From Telmatherina bonti (Eukaryota; Chordata; Actinopteri; Atheriniformes; Telmatherinidae), in the NCBI GenBank assembly GCA_933228915.1, contig OW121823.1, positions 10,667,229-10,731,228 of the forward strand: a stretch of 64,000 nucleotides of DNA. Direction: 5' to 3'. Below are positions 23,600 through 37,007 of this stretch, piece by piece. The notes under the pieces are model-generated. The model was not told the origin of the DNA. It was given only the letters and a program-made list of their open reading frames with translations, and made no database searches. Within the stretch, counting starts at the first letter, position 1; each line of letters starts with the position of its first letter. The position numbers and the translations under genes were made by a program.

Positions 23600-24620
23600 A
23601 TACTGATTTTACTCTTACTGTTATGGGAAGAGCTTCAGGTTCAAAAGGAGCTCACTCTGACTTTATTAGAGTGGCGAGTAGGTTGGAATTGTGTTGCAGA
23701 GCTGGCAGGTTGAAAATCATTGGTGAGACATCATTGTAAATATTATACAAATTGTATATGTTGTACATTTGGGAAGGGACCACTGTACATGTCGCTGCAC
23801 TTTAGAGGCATTCTAAATAAAGCATGTGAACTAGTGAAGACTGTGCCATCATTTGTTGGGACCAGCATCAGTACCTCGTGACCTATTGGTCCCAGAAGCT
23901 GAATGAAGATGCAGAGGAGTGTAGGACCGAGTCATTGTCAGAAGAGGAGGTCGAGCAAGCCAGTTCCTGGGACATTAGGGGTGGCCACGGACCTTGTCTG
24001 CATAATGAGGACTTTCCTGGAAGCCCAGCACAGACGGGCGGAGAGTCCACTACATGAACTGCACAACATCCGGGTGACAGTCCACTCATCTTCCGGTAGC
24101 CAGAGTCTGTTCCAGCACCAGTGGTGGAAATTCCCAGCACTGAAACCACGAGTAGCCCGTGGCTGGTACTCCCAACCCTTGCACTTCTAGGACATCTTCC
24201 CTACCCAGTGAACATGGTGAGCCAAGTGACACAGCAGACTGGCCACGGTGGGATTTTCTGTATTGTACCCAGCCAAAGACTCCCATGTAACAGGAGTGGA
24301 AAGACATGAGAAAATTACCTGTTACGATTTGTGCAAATGACTAAGACATGGAGATCGCCAGAGACTGAACGGGCATGCAGGTTAGTGCCCCTCCTGTCTG
24401 GAAAAGCCTTGGAGGCACACACAACCATGTATGAAGACACACCACACTTATACAAAGACCTGAAAAGTGCTTTATAGGGAAAGTTTAACACCTCACCAGA
24501 GACATACTGACTGAGATTTCGACACACCTTAAAATAGGAGCTTACAAGCTATTTTAACAGGCACTGCAGCAGACAGCCTCTGCCCTTTCGGCAGCTACCT
24601 TGTGGACACATTGCTTACAC
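23600..24620 (+). pseudogene. Degraded LTR retrotransposon: LTR end and gag relic
   Basis: An AATAAA signal at 23816-23821, then GTTGGGACCAGCATCAG-type sequence, looks like the 3' part of an LTR followed by the start of an internal region. Further on, one frame at about 24380-24530 reads like the gag capsid region that is related to SCAN domains: PLLSGKALEA is followed some 25 residues later by FNTSPETY. That frame is broken by TAG at 24475-24477 and TGA at 24508-24510, and the frame between the LTR and the capsid is also interrupted. No protease or reverse transcriptase follows. Fish Ty3/Gypsy elements carry such capsids, so that class is most likely. The LTR boundaries and the name are uncertain. 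Confidence 0.5.
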
Positions 24621-25427
24621 TGGTGATCACTGTTTAGTAGCGATGCGTTACTTGACTTTTCGCTTTGACACAAATCCAAGTAGAAAAGCATGATCCATGG
24701 AAGTGGACCAAGTTGGTTTATTTAATCTGTTCTCAAGGTGTTGTGAAGAAAAAAATGCTTTTGTTAACAAGTACACACCAAATGTACATAGTGTACTTGT
24801 TAATAAAGGTTGAAGCTTCTTTTAGCTTTGTATGTTTTACTCTACAGTGAGCAGTTTGAGAAGGTGTTGGCAGCACAAGTAAGCTTCAAAATAAACCAGT
24901 TATTGCACACCGTGTTTTGTGTTTATTTTTATTTTTATCACATAAGTTGAAATGTTTTTCTGGCGTTCTGACTTTGATTAATGAAAAACAAGTGTTTTGC
25001 CTGTCTGTGCAGTATCAAAAATAGTATGGAGTATTGAGCGCCATCCTTAGTATTGGTATCAAACTTGAAATTTTTCTATCATGACAACTCAATGTGGAAG
25101 TTCTGGCCTCCATCTTAATTCCTGGTGTCCAGATGTTTTTGTTTTTATGGGACATTACCTTATTCCCTTAAAATGCAAAATTTCACTAGCATGCAGACCA
25201 AACAATTTTTTTCCAGGACAGTAGGGTGTTTGAAATTATTAAAACTAAAACATTGGCTTTCTGTGTGGCTTTGTTTCAGCTCAGATGCATTATATAATAA
25301 TTTAGTCATGGAGCTTGCTGTATGTGTGGGCCCTAAAGGGCTGTGGGCCATTAGAATTGTCAATGGCAACATTGGACAAAGCACAGATAAACAAGGCTAT
25401 GCACAAACGTGCAAAGTTTGTCTATAG
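24621..25427. other. Non-coding DNA, nothing recognised
   Basis: Only short frames occur. The 24.8-24.9 kb segment may still belong to the decayed retroelement, but no motif shows it. Confidence 0.45.
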
Positions 25428-25435
25428 TGACAGAC

Positions 25436-26115
25436 CATAGACTGTATATAGAGATGGACGTAGCCTCCGTGACTTCACCTGTAGGATTCTGAAGAGCTGA
25501 ATTGAAGCTCGGTGGGCGGTTCCTACCATCCCCATCTTGGCAGAGGCATGCGCATCGTCTCACCCGGAAAATACAAATACGGGCAAAGAGGTGGAGCTGA
25601 GAGGGGGGCTGTGAGCGTCATGGTGGATAATTGACATCGAGCGAACTCTGAGCTTTCTGTAGCTAAGAGCTAACCGAGCTAACTGGGAGATAACAGGAGC
25701 TAACCAGCTAACGGAGATAAGCGGGCTAAAGCTAAGTCACATTGTTAACCGGCCAAAAACCGTGGTTGTTCTACATTCTTTTTACTTGAAGCGTGAGATC
25801 AGGACACGCCCCTAAATATGATGAACTTTGAGATTAAATTACTTTTAAACGGGTGAGTTAGAAAAAAATTCACTCCCCCCACAGTTGTCATGAAGGTAAA
25901 CCTGACCTATTCAACATAAAATGGATGTTTGAACCAGGCTGTAAATATGTTTATTTCTGCCGTGAAGCTGGTATTTTTAACATGGTTGTCTATGGGGATT
26001 TGCTCTGTTTTGCAGCCCCTAGTGGATGAAGGGGGAACTGCAGTTTTATGCACTTCCGCATAGGCTTCACTTTTAACCACTGGAGGCTCCGTCCATCTTT
26101 CTTATACGGTCTATG
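25436..26115 (+). mobile_element. hAT-type MITE with exact 8-bp TSD
   Basis: The 680-bp element has terminal inverted repeats of about 33 bp: left CATAGACTGTATATAGAGAT, right in reverse complement CATAGACCGTATAAGAAAGA, followed on both sides by GGACG-AGCCTCC. It is bracketed by identical TGACAGAC copies (25428-25435 and 26116-26123). An 8-bp TSD is the signature of the hAT superfamily. No transposase frame is present, so movement would need an enzyme supplied in trans. The interior carries tandem-like GAGCTAAC/AGCTAACG words (25670-25725). A second, older copy is at 4255-4977. Confidence 0.85.
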
Positions 26116-26123
26116 TGACAGAC

Positions 26124-28385
<2,262 letters not shown>

Positions 28386-31151
28386 ACAGAACCTGCCAGT
28401 CTCCTCCTTTCTGAGTGTCTGACTCCATATTGACAAACCAATCAATACTATAAACTCCCCGGAGTTTGAGTCCAGTCAAGCTGTCACCAGGAGGCATCTG
28501 GAGTTTCGGCCGGTGAATGAAGTCTTCATAATGCAGCTGTATTTTCCCCTTGAAGGTCAAAAGTCAACCGGGCTTCAGCTGGTACCAGTTAATCGACAGA
28601 CATATTGACTGATTCTTGAGATGGCACTGTGATACTTTGAATGGACAAGCTTTTTCAGCAAAGATAAAATGAAGAACAAATGTGGACACACACGCACACA
28701 TAAATGAGGCTACCAGCTCTCAGCCACATGTGGCGCCATGACACACGTGCAGCCACAGGTGAACGCTGTTCTGCGTCTTCCTCTGTGCCCTGCCTGCTTG
28801 TTTGAGTCTGTAGAGGAATTCTTTAATGAGGGAGCTGTGCTGCCGCTCATGAAATCATTTAAATTTCAAATGCATGAGGTGATTATGCCAGTGAATTAGC
28901 CCAGTGACTTATTGTGGAATAATTTAGCTCAGTCAGGCAGAAAGCAGACAACTAATGTCTGTGGAGATCTAGCAGCAGACACAAGGTAGGTGGGTTTACG
29001 GGCTGAGAGGAGAAAAAAGGAAGCTAAAAAGAAGAGGTGGGAAACCCATACTGGTCTAAGCATAGCAACATGTCAGATAAGACCTGGACAGATAAGCAGA
29101 AGGTCAGCCAAAAGGGGGAGGCAAATATGAAAGAATAGGTTTGAATGACAGAATTAGCAGAATTAACAGTATAGCCAAGAAGCTGCAAGCCAGAGGGAAG
29201 GTTTGATTTTGACCACGAGTAGTCCAGCAGGCTCCTTAAAGACCAGCATTTCACTGCACTTGTAAGTTCATTTGCAGTGGATTGGACATCAAAACAAGCT
29301 TAAGTTTATGAAGGAAAATGTTCTTTACAGCAACTGAGAAACTGTTTGGTTTTGTGCTAAACTGAATAAACGACTTGTTTTCATTTCTGTCTTTATGAGT
29401 GGAAAACATCTGTTGGCATGTTTCCCTTCGATATCCGGACATGAAAGTAGTTTATCTACTTTCATCAACAGAGATGCACTTTATTCACATGGTACAAGAA
29501 ATCCACTATTTAAATTCATCAACTCAATAAAAACTTGAAGGAAAATAGCTCACTGACACACACAGTGATAAACCTTTGCTACAAAATACTTCATATAGTA
29601 ATCATTTAAGTCATTATATTATCACTTTTAACATGTATTTGACTTTAATTACTTGACTTGAATATGTGATTTCTTTGTTTTATCTATTCTGATTTAAACT
29701 GAAAATTATGTTCAAATTATTATGGTGCATTTTTTACTGGGATTTGAACCAAACAGGAATATCTATTATACTCTAGTCAATATTATGTGAAGGTCAGGAA
29801 AATGCTTCAGTATTCTGTTTTTTGACTGATTAAATTTAAACTAATTATAGATCAAGTCGCAACTCAGAACCAAAGTTCATCTGTTTTGGCCTTTCAATTG
29901 ACCTCTTCCCCTCCATGCTGCCTCTCCTTCCTCAGCACTGTTTCCTCGCTTCATGGCAGCTCAGATTCTTTCACCTCAGAAAATATATATGCTAAAGAAA
30001 CTATTCATTCATGTGTTTTTTTTTTTTTATCTATTATTATCATTAATAACAGTAGGATAATCGTAGTAACTTAAACTTACAATGACTCAGTATAATAACT
30101 CTATCTGTCTTTCCTCTTGAAGTTTAGGCAACCAACATTAGCACCATTCTCCACCACTAGCTAAGGTTAGCCAGAAGCCCTAGCTCTTCAAACAGAGTGA
30201 GCAGCAGCTATAACAGTTAATTGCGTTGGCAAGAAGCAGAAAAGCTGAGCCAATCAGAGCTGTTTTAATGGTTTTAAAGGCAGCACTCAGTCCATGAGTG
30301 CTCTCTATAGGTAGCATGCATTGTTCAATGGTTCTGGGTGATGGATGTTGACAAGGACAAGTCAGGAGTTGATAAGGACACATCCCCACCATCTCTAACC
30401 AATTTGTATGATAGGAAGTAAGTCAGGATCTGAAAAATGTCTGTAAAACATAAAGTCAGCCTGTAGAAACAGCAAACTCCTGGGTGTCAGAGGACACACA
30501 GGAATATTCAGTGGAATGCATGTACATCACTGCTTGACGTTTGCTGACTAGACCTTCCCCCCTCCAGGAAGTCATGAAAATGGGAGTAAAACAGATGAAA
30601 TGCTTTTGATGTTCAGAGCCATCTTGGTAAACAACCAAAGTATTTCTGAACTATGGACATCAACCACTGGCCAGAAATTGGGTTTCCTGATATTTAAATG
30701 AATTTCTTCAGTATGCTGAAAAGGTTCATGAAGGAAAGACTGTCAGACTGGACGTCTGCTCATACTTCAAAGAGGGATTTGTCAGTGAAATTAAGGTCAT
30801 GTAATAGGACCCCAATTTGCATTGGTGTATACTGACATGTTTGTATTTACATTTTTATTCTACTTGAGCTTTTCGAACGAAAACTGTGTAGATGAAATAA
30901 TACAGGAGTAAAATCTGCAATGTAAAAGAGTTAAAAATGTTTTCGGTACATTTCTTATCTTTTTATTGGTGTTATTTATTTTTTTTTAATTCTACTTCAA
31001 TTAATAACATTGGGATCTGATGCCATTGACCGAGGGTACACTGGCAGCTTAAGAATCAATTAACCAGTTTTCCTTCTTGGTCAGTTGTAACTTCAGGCAC
31101 AATCACATGTGTGATAACGTAAAACTAGGTGAGAGTGCATGCAGGTGAGTA
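28386..31151. other. Non-coding DNA, includes a 57-bp block reused at 34.6 kb
   Basis: No gene was recognised. The segment 28736-28792 recurs exactly at 34664-34720. The stretch 28800-28960 is complex, non-repetitive and rich in ATTA/TAAT words. Confidence 0.5.
28736..28792 (+). repeat. 57-bp segment duplicated exactly at 34664-34720
   Basis: All 57 bases match the middle part of the mosaic at 34587-34818. The flanks on either side do not match. Confidence 0.95.
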
Positions 31152-31392
31152 CATGAGGGAACAGGTGGTGACATGTGGAGACAAAGTAAGGACAAGTGGA
31201 GATGTCTTGAGCTGATATTAACAGGAAACCAAAATGCAAGGGCAAGACTCAGGATCAAAACATAAACTACCGACTACACAGATGTAACAAGGTGAATACG
31301 ACCAAAGGGCACGTTCACACTGTGGCTGTTTGGTCCACTTTAAACAGAGCATAGTCCGCTTCCAGGGATAATACGATTCATTTGGCGCAGTA
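31152..31392 (+). repeat. Direct repeat partner of the mosaic at 34.6 kb
   Basis: 31152-31230 aligns with 34587-34665 (77 of 79), and 31293-31392 aligns with 34719-34818 (94 of 100). The 62 bp between them are absent from the other copy. The second block (GGCACGTTCACACTGTGG, then GATTCATTTGGCGCAGTA) looks like part of an interspersed fish repeat, but I cannot name it. Confidence 0.9.
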
Positions 31393-32555
31393 TGAACACC
31401 AACTGATGAGGACTGATGGTTTGCTGGAAGGCGGGGGTCTTGGGTTGCTTGCAAACAAACCAACCAGCAACAAACAGAAAAACCAGCAGCATGTGTTTAG
31501 ACATCAGGAACCTGAACACCAGTCCTGCATGATCCAGTTTTACCAACCCAAACCCACTGGAATCCATTACAATCATCAAACCCACCCGATCATTTCTCCT
31601 ATTGAAATTTGTATCCGACCCAAACGTTTATGTATAACCTGCCAACCAACCTGCATGTTAGCATGCTAGATAATTTTAAGTCCCTCCTATGTTGCATTCA
31701 ATAGGTTGAACTTGATCTTAAGTTTGTTTAGGTTTCTTTGTTTTTAGTCTATTATCACGCTCTGCCCCGTAGGGAGCAGTTGTTTTACCTGTGTGATGTT
31801 GCCCAGGTGGTTTAGTCCATTTGAGTTAAGTGCAGTTTGAACACAAACCAAATCAACGGGTAAAAGTGAAGGAAAGTGTTAAACTTTACAAAATCCACGC
31901 CCATTCGCACAGACTCCCATGGACTATTGCTTTAGGGGGGAAATACATCATGATAAACAAAAGTAACCTGACAATACTAACAAAACAAAGACTGTGACAA
32001 TATCCACATAAGAGGCTGATTTGGAGGTGGATATGGAGGGTAATGTTTTACGCCAACACTGGCAATCCAGAGAATTGGTACTACAAAGCTGGTTATCAAC
32101 TCCCTACTTTAAACGAGGGTTTTTCTTGATCAGTGCACACTTACATAAACAAAAGGGTGTTTGCATCAAAGACACCCTGCAGAGCAGCTACTTTACCAGG
32201 AGGAGCAGACAAATATTCTTCAAAAATATGAATAAGTCCAGGACAAAAGCAACACTGTTGCCAAAGCAACAACCAGGAAGGCATGCTGACAGAAACTTTC
32301 TGAATCTCTTCATGTGTAAATTCACGAGATAGAATTTCAATTTTAATTACAATAAAATACTGAGGATAAAATTCACGTACCCAATGGAAGACTGCTTTTC
32401 TGCGCTTAACCATTTTTTTGGATTTGCTGGAAGCAAACCTTCTGAGTGGCCAACACGACTTCAGAGACAGAGGCTACATCACCACTATTTCATTTGAGAT
32501 GCCTTTGACATTTTCCAACCATATCTGTCTTCATGTAGAGAAAGATTTTCTTTAT

Positions 32556-32602
32556 CTGTGTGTGTCTGTGTGTGTCTGTGTGTGTGTGTGTGTGTCTGTG
32601 TG
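32556..32602. repeat. (TG)n microsatellite with CTG breaks
   Basis: A TG run interrupted by regularly placed TC steps. Confidence 0.9.
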
Positions 32603-33011
32603 CCTTAATGGTGCTATCTGGACACAGTATTAACTGGAGGAACACAGGATGGAAAAACTATTTTGCAAAATGCCCATGTTAATGGGGACACAGACTCATT
32701 AAAACTAGCTGGGGGTAAAAAGGAAAAATAATAATGATAATCTCTGTTTCAGTTCATAGTCAAATGATAATCATAATCAAGATTTCCTTTCGCTTTGTCA
32801 TGTACCCCCTTCCACATATGTTTTGATGATGAAATAGTAATACAAGAAAAAAGAATCAAAGCACTTAGATGTGATTTGGGAATACTACAAGGACATACAC
32901 TGTGAACAACTTCAAGAAATCTGCTGGAACAGCAGGGTGTGAGAATGAAGAGCTATCTACAAAAACACCAGTAACCTTTTTCTCTTGACTGCAGCCAACA
33001 TAACCCACCCA

Positions 33012-33067
33012 CTCACACACGCACACACACACACACACGCACGCACACACACACATACACGCACACA
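33012..33067. repeat. (CA)n microsatellite, imperfect
   Basis: A CA run with GC and TA interruptions. Confidence 0.9.
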
Positions 33068-33069
33068 GT

Positions 33070-33310
33070 GATGATGTTCAGCTGCCACACCAATTATTTG
33101 TGATTAATCATTTGATTGATGCAGCAAACATGTTTCTGCTTACGACCAAATAATGGATCAATCAGGGACAGGAGAGAGATCATTTAGAAACACACGAGAA
33201 GCCATAAATTATCTCTGATTGCCTAACACATGATTAATGTTCCAGTTTACATTGCCCTAATGTGATTCATCAGTGTTTTATATGTAATTGCTGCATATAG
33301 AGGGCTATAA
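33070..33310. promoter_or_regulatory. Candidate conserved enhancer-like segment
   Basis: A stretch of about 240 bp with no repeat signature is dense in homeodomain-type words (GATTAATCATTTGATTGAT, CACATGATTAATG) and CCATAAATTATC. This composition is typical of vertebrate developmental enhancers. Conservation cannot be seen from one sequence, so this is a guess from texture. Confidence 0.2.
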
Positions 33311-33393
33311 ATTAGACAGGTTAAGGTGCAAGCGTACAAATTGAACTTTTTTAGGCCTTCTTTGAAAAATGTGATTAATACTCCAGTTCAAGC

Positions 33394-33421
33394 TATATAT
33401 ATATATATATATATATATATA
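33394..33421. repeat. (TA)n microsatellite
   Basis: About 28 bp of alternating TA. Confidence 0.9.
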
Positions 33422-34586
33422 CCAGACTCAACATCTCTAAAAATAAGAATAAGTGTCTCACATCCGAGTATATGTATGTTTGGCAAGTGTTGGTATTCAA
33501 CAACAGCAGCTGTGTTAGGAGGGTTAATTGTTTAATTTACTGTAAAACAAAGTAGGTAAACTTGTGCTTTGAGAAATATTCATGATACATGACGTTTTAG
33601 TACCTAAATAAGAGATAATCGCAAATCAATGTCAATTTAGATGTTGTGAAAAAAAGCTTGCAACTGGTGCATATGGTAATGTGGTAAAACACAGACACGC
33701 TGGATGAGCTTCATTGAATGTGTTACACTCTGGGAAATGTTCTGTCTCACTTAGAGATGTAGACTTCTGAATCAAAATGAGGGAATGAAAGACCATCTAA
33801 ACATCAGTCGAGATACATTTTTCTGTTTATTTGATGTACAGTCTTCCCTGAAATTTAACGAAATGGTTCGCCACATATTATACGTTAGTCAGTTTTATCT
33901 TTTTTCTGGCGGGAGGAGATATTATTTTAAAGAGCACAATAAAGCTCAAGCTGTCCTCTGCAGCTATGGAGAGAGTTACTGGCTCTGTGGCTTTTCAATC
34001 ATTAATCTACAAGCTACAGTACTTAACTTTTTGTCTTGAGTCAGCAAAGTCCTTGTCCTGCCCTCCTCTCTCTCATTTGATCCAGTTCATGGCCTGACAC
34101 TTGTTTTTAATCATTATATGGTGTCTTTTTTTGACACAGCATTTAGCCTGGATCTAAACCAGTACTAGTGTGTCGTGGTTTTAGTCGGCTGCACCGTTGT
34201 GCTGTTTGCTGTCGTCAGGTCCCAACACTGAAGATGAAGGCAACATGTCAGCGGCACAGGATGTTGTGTCATTGCTAAATCCACTCAGTGATCACTTGAC
34301 AATGTTAAGATTGTTTTCTGCTTTTACATTGTATCTTAAGTCACAATTACATTTACATGAGCACTGATTTTAAATGACAGTTTCAGCTTTTTGATTTATG
34401 TTCTTCTGAGCTAGCTTAGCGCCGGACAGTTTGATCATTTGACAAAAAAAGCAAGAAAAAAAAGTAGGGTGTGGATGGGAGATAAAAGTGCAACAACGTT
34501 AATACTCAAAATCTTTTTCTGAAAGGTGAAATATTGATTTCTAACTTTAAAAGGGAATTTAATCAGATCAAACTTTATTTATAATG

Positions 34587-34818
34587 CATGAGGGAACAGG
34601 TGGTGACATGTGGAGACAAAGTAAGGACTAGTGGAGATGTCTTGAGCTGATTTTAACAGGAAACCATGACACACGTGCAGCCACAGGTGAACGCTGTTCT
34701 GCGTCTTCCTCTGTGCCCTGAATACGACCAAAGGGCACGTTCACACTGTGGCTGTTTGGTCCGCTTTAAACAGAGCATGGTCTGCTTCAAAGGATAGTAC
34801 GATTCATTTGGCGCAGTA
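34587..34818 (+). repeat. Mosaic duplication built from three upstream blocks
   Basis: Three abutting blocks, each overlapping the next by 2 bp: 34587-34665 from 31152-31230, 34664-34720 from 28736-28792, and 34719-34818 from 31293-31392. The two overlaps (CC and TG) are shared by both sources at each join. The 20 bp before it (AAACTTTATTTATAATGC) resembles an L2 3' tail. This looks like template switching or patchy gene conversion more than a simple duplication. Confidence 0.9.
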
Positions 34819-36198
34819 CTTTTCATGCAAAAGTAGCGCTACATGACCACAAACAACAGCTAACAGTTAGCTGTTAGATAGGTCAAATGGTCATGTACAC
34901 AGCATGGTCTCATTTGCTTTATCAGATAGAGCCCCTTTGCACGCACACCAAAAATGCAGATTATCAGATTACCCCAGTGGTCATGTACACCCCATAATCT
35001 GATGTGCTTCAGCAGCTAATGCTAAGAGTGTATTCAATGAAGCAATGAAGTTAGATTAAGCAAAGTTCTTACCAGCGAAAGATTGTGCTTTTATGGAGAC
35101 CCTGGACAGTCCCCTATTGGTCATCAGAATCAAGGTCTGCAACACAAAATACATAATCAAATAAATTTTAAAAAATCCATAGGAGCCCACAGAGGCCCGC
35201 GGCTGTCACATAATGCACAGCACCATGTTCAGGGACAACTACACGAACTGACGAGCATGGAGGTGAAGATGACACAGTCACTGAGTCAACAATGAAGAGT
35301 AGGGTCTAGAGTCAGATGTGAGTCTACCTGTCATCTGGCTAATAGTTAAGGCTTCATCCGAAATCAGGACATTAAACTGGACAGTCATCCCAAGAACAGC
35401 AGCAAATGTATAACAGAAGAGCTGACCAAAAAATGAATAAATTAAAGAAGTTGATTAAGGTGCAATAATCCAGTCAAAGTCTAAATCTCTGATTGCAATA
35501 CTGTTGCGGGATGTAAAGCTTCGTTTTCCCCAATAAGTCCCAGTAAATACAGGACTGTTTGGTGAAGTGGGGTTCAGTAAATCCTGATCTCTGTTGCATT
35601 TCAGCTTACTTTCTTCCTAAATAACAAACTCTTCATGAGTTTAAAAAAAAAAAACTCACTCTCACTCTCACACTGGCCACTGTGTTTTTAAAGCCAAGCT
35701 GCACATGAAGTGATTCTTTCAGCTAATCATCGCATTGCAGCGTATCAAGCGCCAGTCTTTTTGGTCAGACTGGAAAGACTGGTACTCCCTATGGAAACGT
35801 TCCAAAATGGTTTGAATATTCTGTCACATGTCCACTCACCCGTTCCGTGTTCCCCCGGTGGAAATGGGGTTTAATCATATGCATGCACAGCTCTATAAAC
35901 TTAGCATGTTACTTTTCATGTCTGGGGAGTTGTTACACACACGCTGTGTGGTCGTTTTGAACTTGTTTGATAGTATTTAATGTTTACGTTGAAGAATTAA
36001 TTTTTCTGCAGTGTCAAGCTGTAATTTACTGCCATCAGCAGGAGGCAGTGTGGACTTTTGCATCTCATTTGTTCCCACCCTCATGTAATTGTTTAACATG
36101 CACCGCTCTTCTCAGCCAAGCTGCACTAAACAAACATGTCCACCTGTCTCATGTTTTGTCCCATTTTATACAGGTGAGTATGTTCTGAGAGCACATAA
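34819..36198. other. Non-coding DNA, one exon-like frame
   Basis: No known gene was recognised. A 165-nt open stretch at 36010-36173 ends at a perfect CAG/GTGAGT donor and follows TTTTTCTGCAG, but its translation is unfamiliar and a degraded relative lies at 37575-37639. Confidence 0.45.
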
Positions 36199-36210
36199 AA
36201 CTGTGAGAAT

Positions 36211-36995
36211 CCATCCATCCATCCATCCATCCATCTTCTGCCGCTTATCCGGGGTCGGGTCGCGGGGGCAGCAGCCTAAGCAGGGAAGCCCAGACTTCCC
36301 TCTCCCCAGCCACATTTGCCAACTCTGCGGGGGGGATCCCGAGGCGTTCCCAGGCCAGCCGAGAGATGTAATCCCTCCAGCGTGTCCTGGGTCTTCCCCG
36401 GGGTCTCCTCACAGAGGGACGTGCCTGGAACACCTCACCAGGGAGGTCCAGGAGGCATCCTGACCAGATGCCCGAGCCACCTCAACTGGTTCCTCTCGAT
36501 GCGAAGGAGCAGCGGCTCTACTCTGAGCCGCTCCCAGATGACCGAGCTCCTCACCCTATCTCTAAGGGAGAGCCCGGCCACCCTGCGGAGGAAACTCATT
36601 TCAGCCGCCTGTATACGAGATCTCGTTCTTTCGGTCACGACCCACAGCTCATGACCATAGGTGAGGGTAGGAACGTAGATCGACTGATAAATCGAGAGCT
36701 TCACCTTCTGGCTCAGCTCCTTCTTCACCACGACAGACCGGCGCAGAGCCCGCATTACTGCAGACGCCGCACCGATCCGTCTGTCGATCTCGCGCTCCAT
36801 CCTTCCCTCACTCGTGAACAAGACCCCGAGATATTTAAACTCCTCCACTTGAGGCAGCACCTCACTCCCAACCCGGAGAGGGCAATCCACCCTATTCCGG
36901 CTGAGGACCATGGTCTCAGATTTGGAGGTGCTGATTCCCATCCCAGCTGCTTCACACTCGGCCGCGAATCGCTCAAGCGAGAGCTGGAGATCTCC
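36211..36995 (-). mobile_element. 5'-truncated RTE/Rex3-type LINE with 12-bp TSD
   Basis: The 785-bp minus-strand element ends in (GGAT)n at 36211-36234, the GATG-type tandem tail characteristic of the fish LINE Rex3. Identical AACTGTGAGAAT copies lie at 36199-36210 and 36996-37007 and are the target-site duplication. It encodes only the last part of the reverse transcriptase ORF. Strong 5' truncation, intact TSD and high GC content (unlike the flanks) mark a fairly recent insertion. Confidence 0.88.
36245..36995 (-). pseudogene. Rex3-type LINE reverse transcriptase C-terminus, frameshifted
   Basis: The frame from 36995 down to 36435 reads from the end of the RT palm through the thumb region: GISTSKSETMVLSR, FKYLGVLFTSEG, then PTLTYGHELWVVTE and LRWLGHLVRMPPG. 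It meets a stop at 36435, while the homologous ending (RPRGRPRTRWRDYISRLAWE to RPDPG) continues in another frame at 36245-36433. A base has therefore been lost between about 36435 and 36462. The catalytic RT motifs lie upstream of the truncation and are absent, so the product cannot be active. The visible Met at 37025 lies outside the element. Confidence 0.88.
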
Positions 36996-37007
36996 AACTG
37001 TGAGAAT

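Larger units (their letters stand above)
31393..34586. other. Non-coding DNA with short TG, CA and TA microsatellites
   Basis: Microsatellites lie at 32556-32602, 33012-33067 and 33394-33421. The stretch 33070-33310 is complex and homeodomain-motif-rich. No gene was recognised. Confidence 0.5.

Noticed and set aside
35967..36188. 73-codon plus-strand frame as a protein gene
   Set aside because: The translation is unfamiliar and Cys/His composition alone proves nothing; kept only as an exon-like observation.
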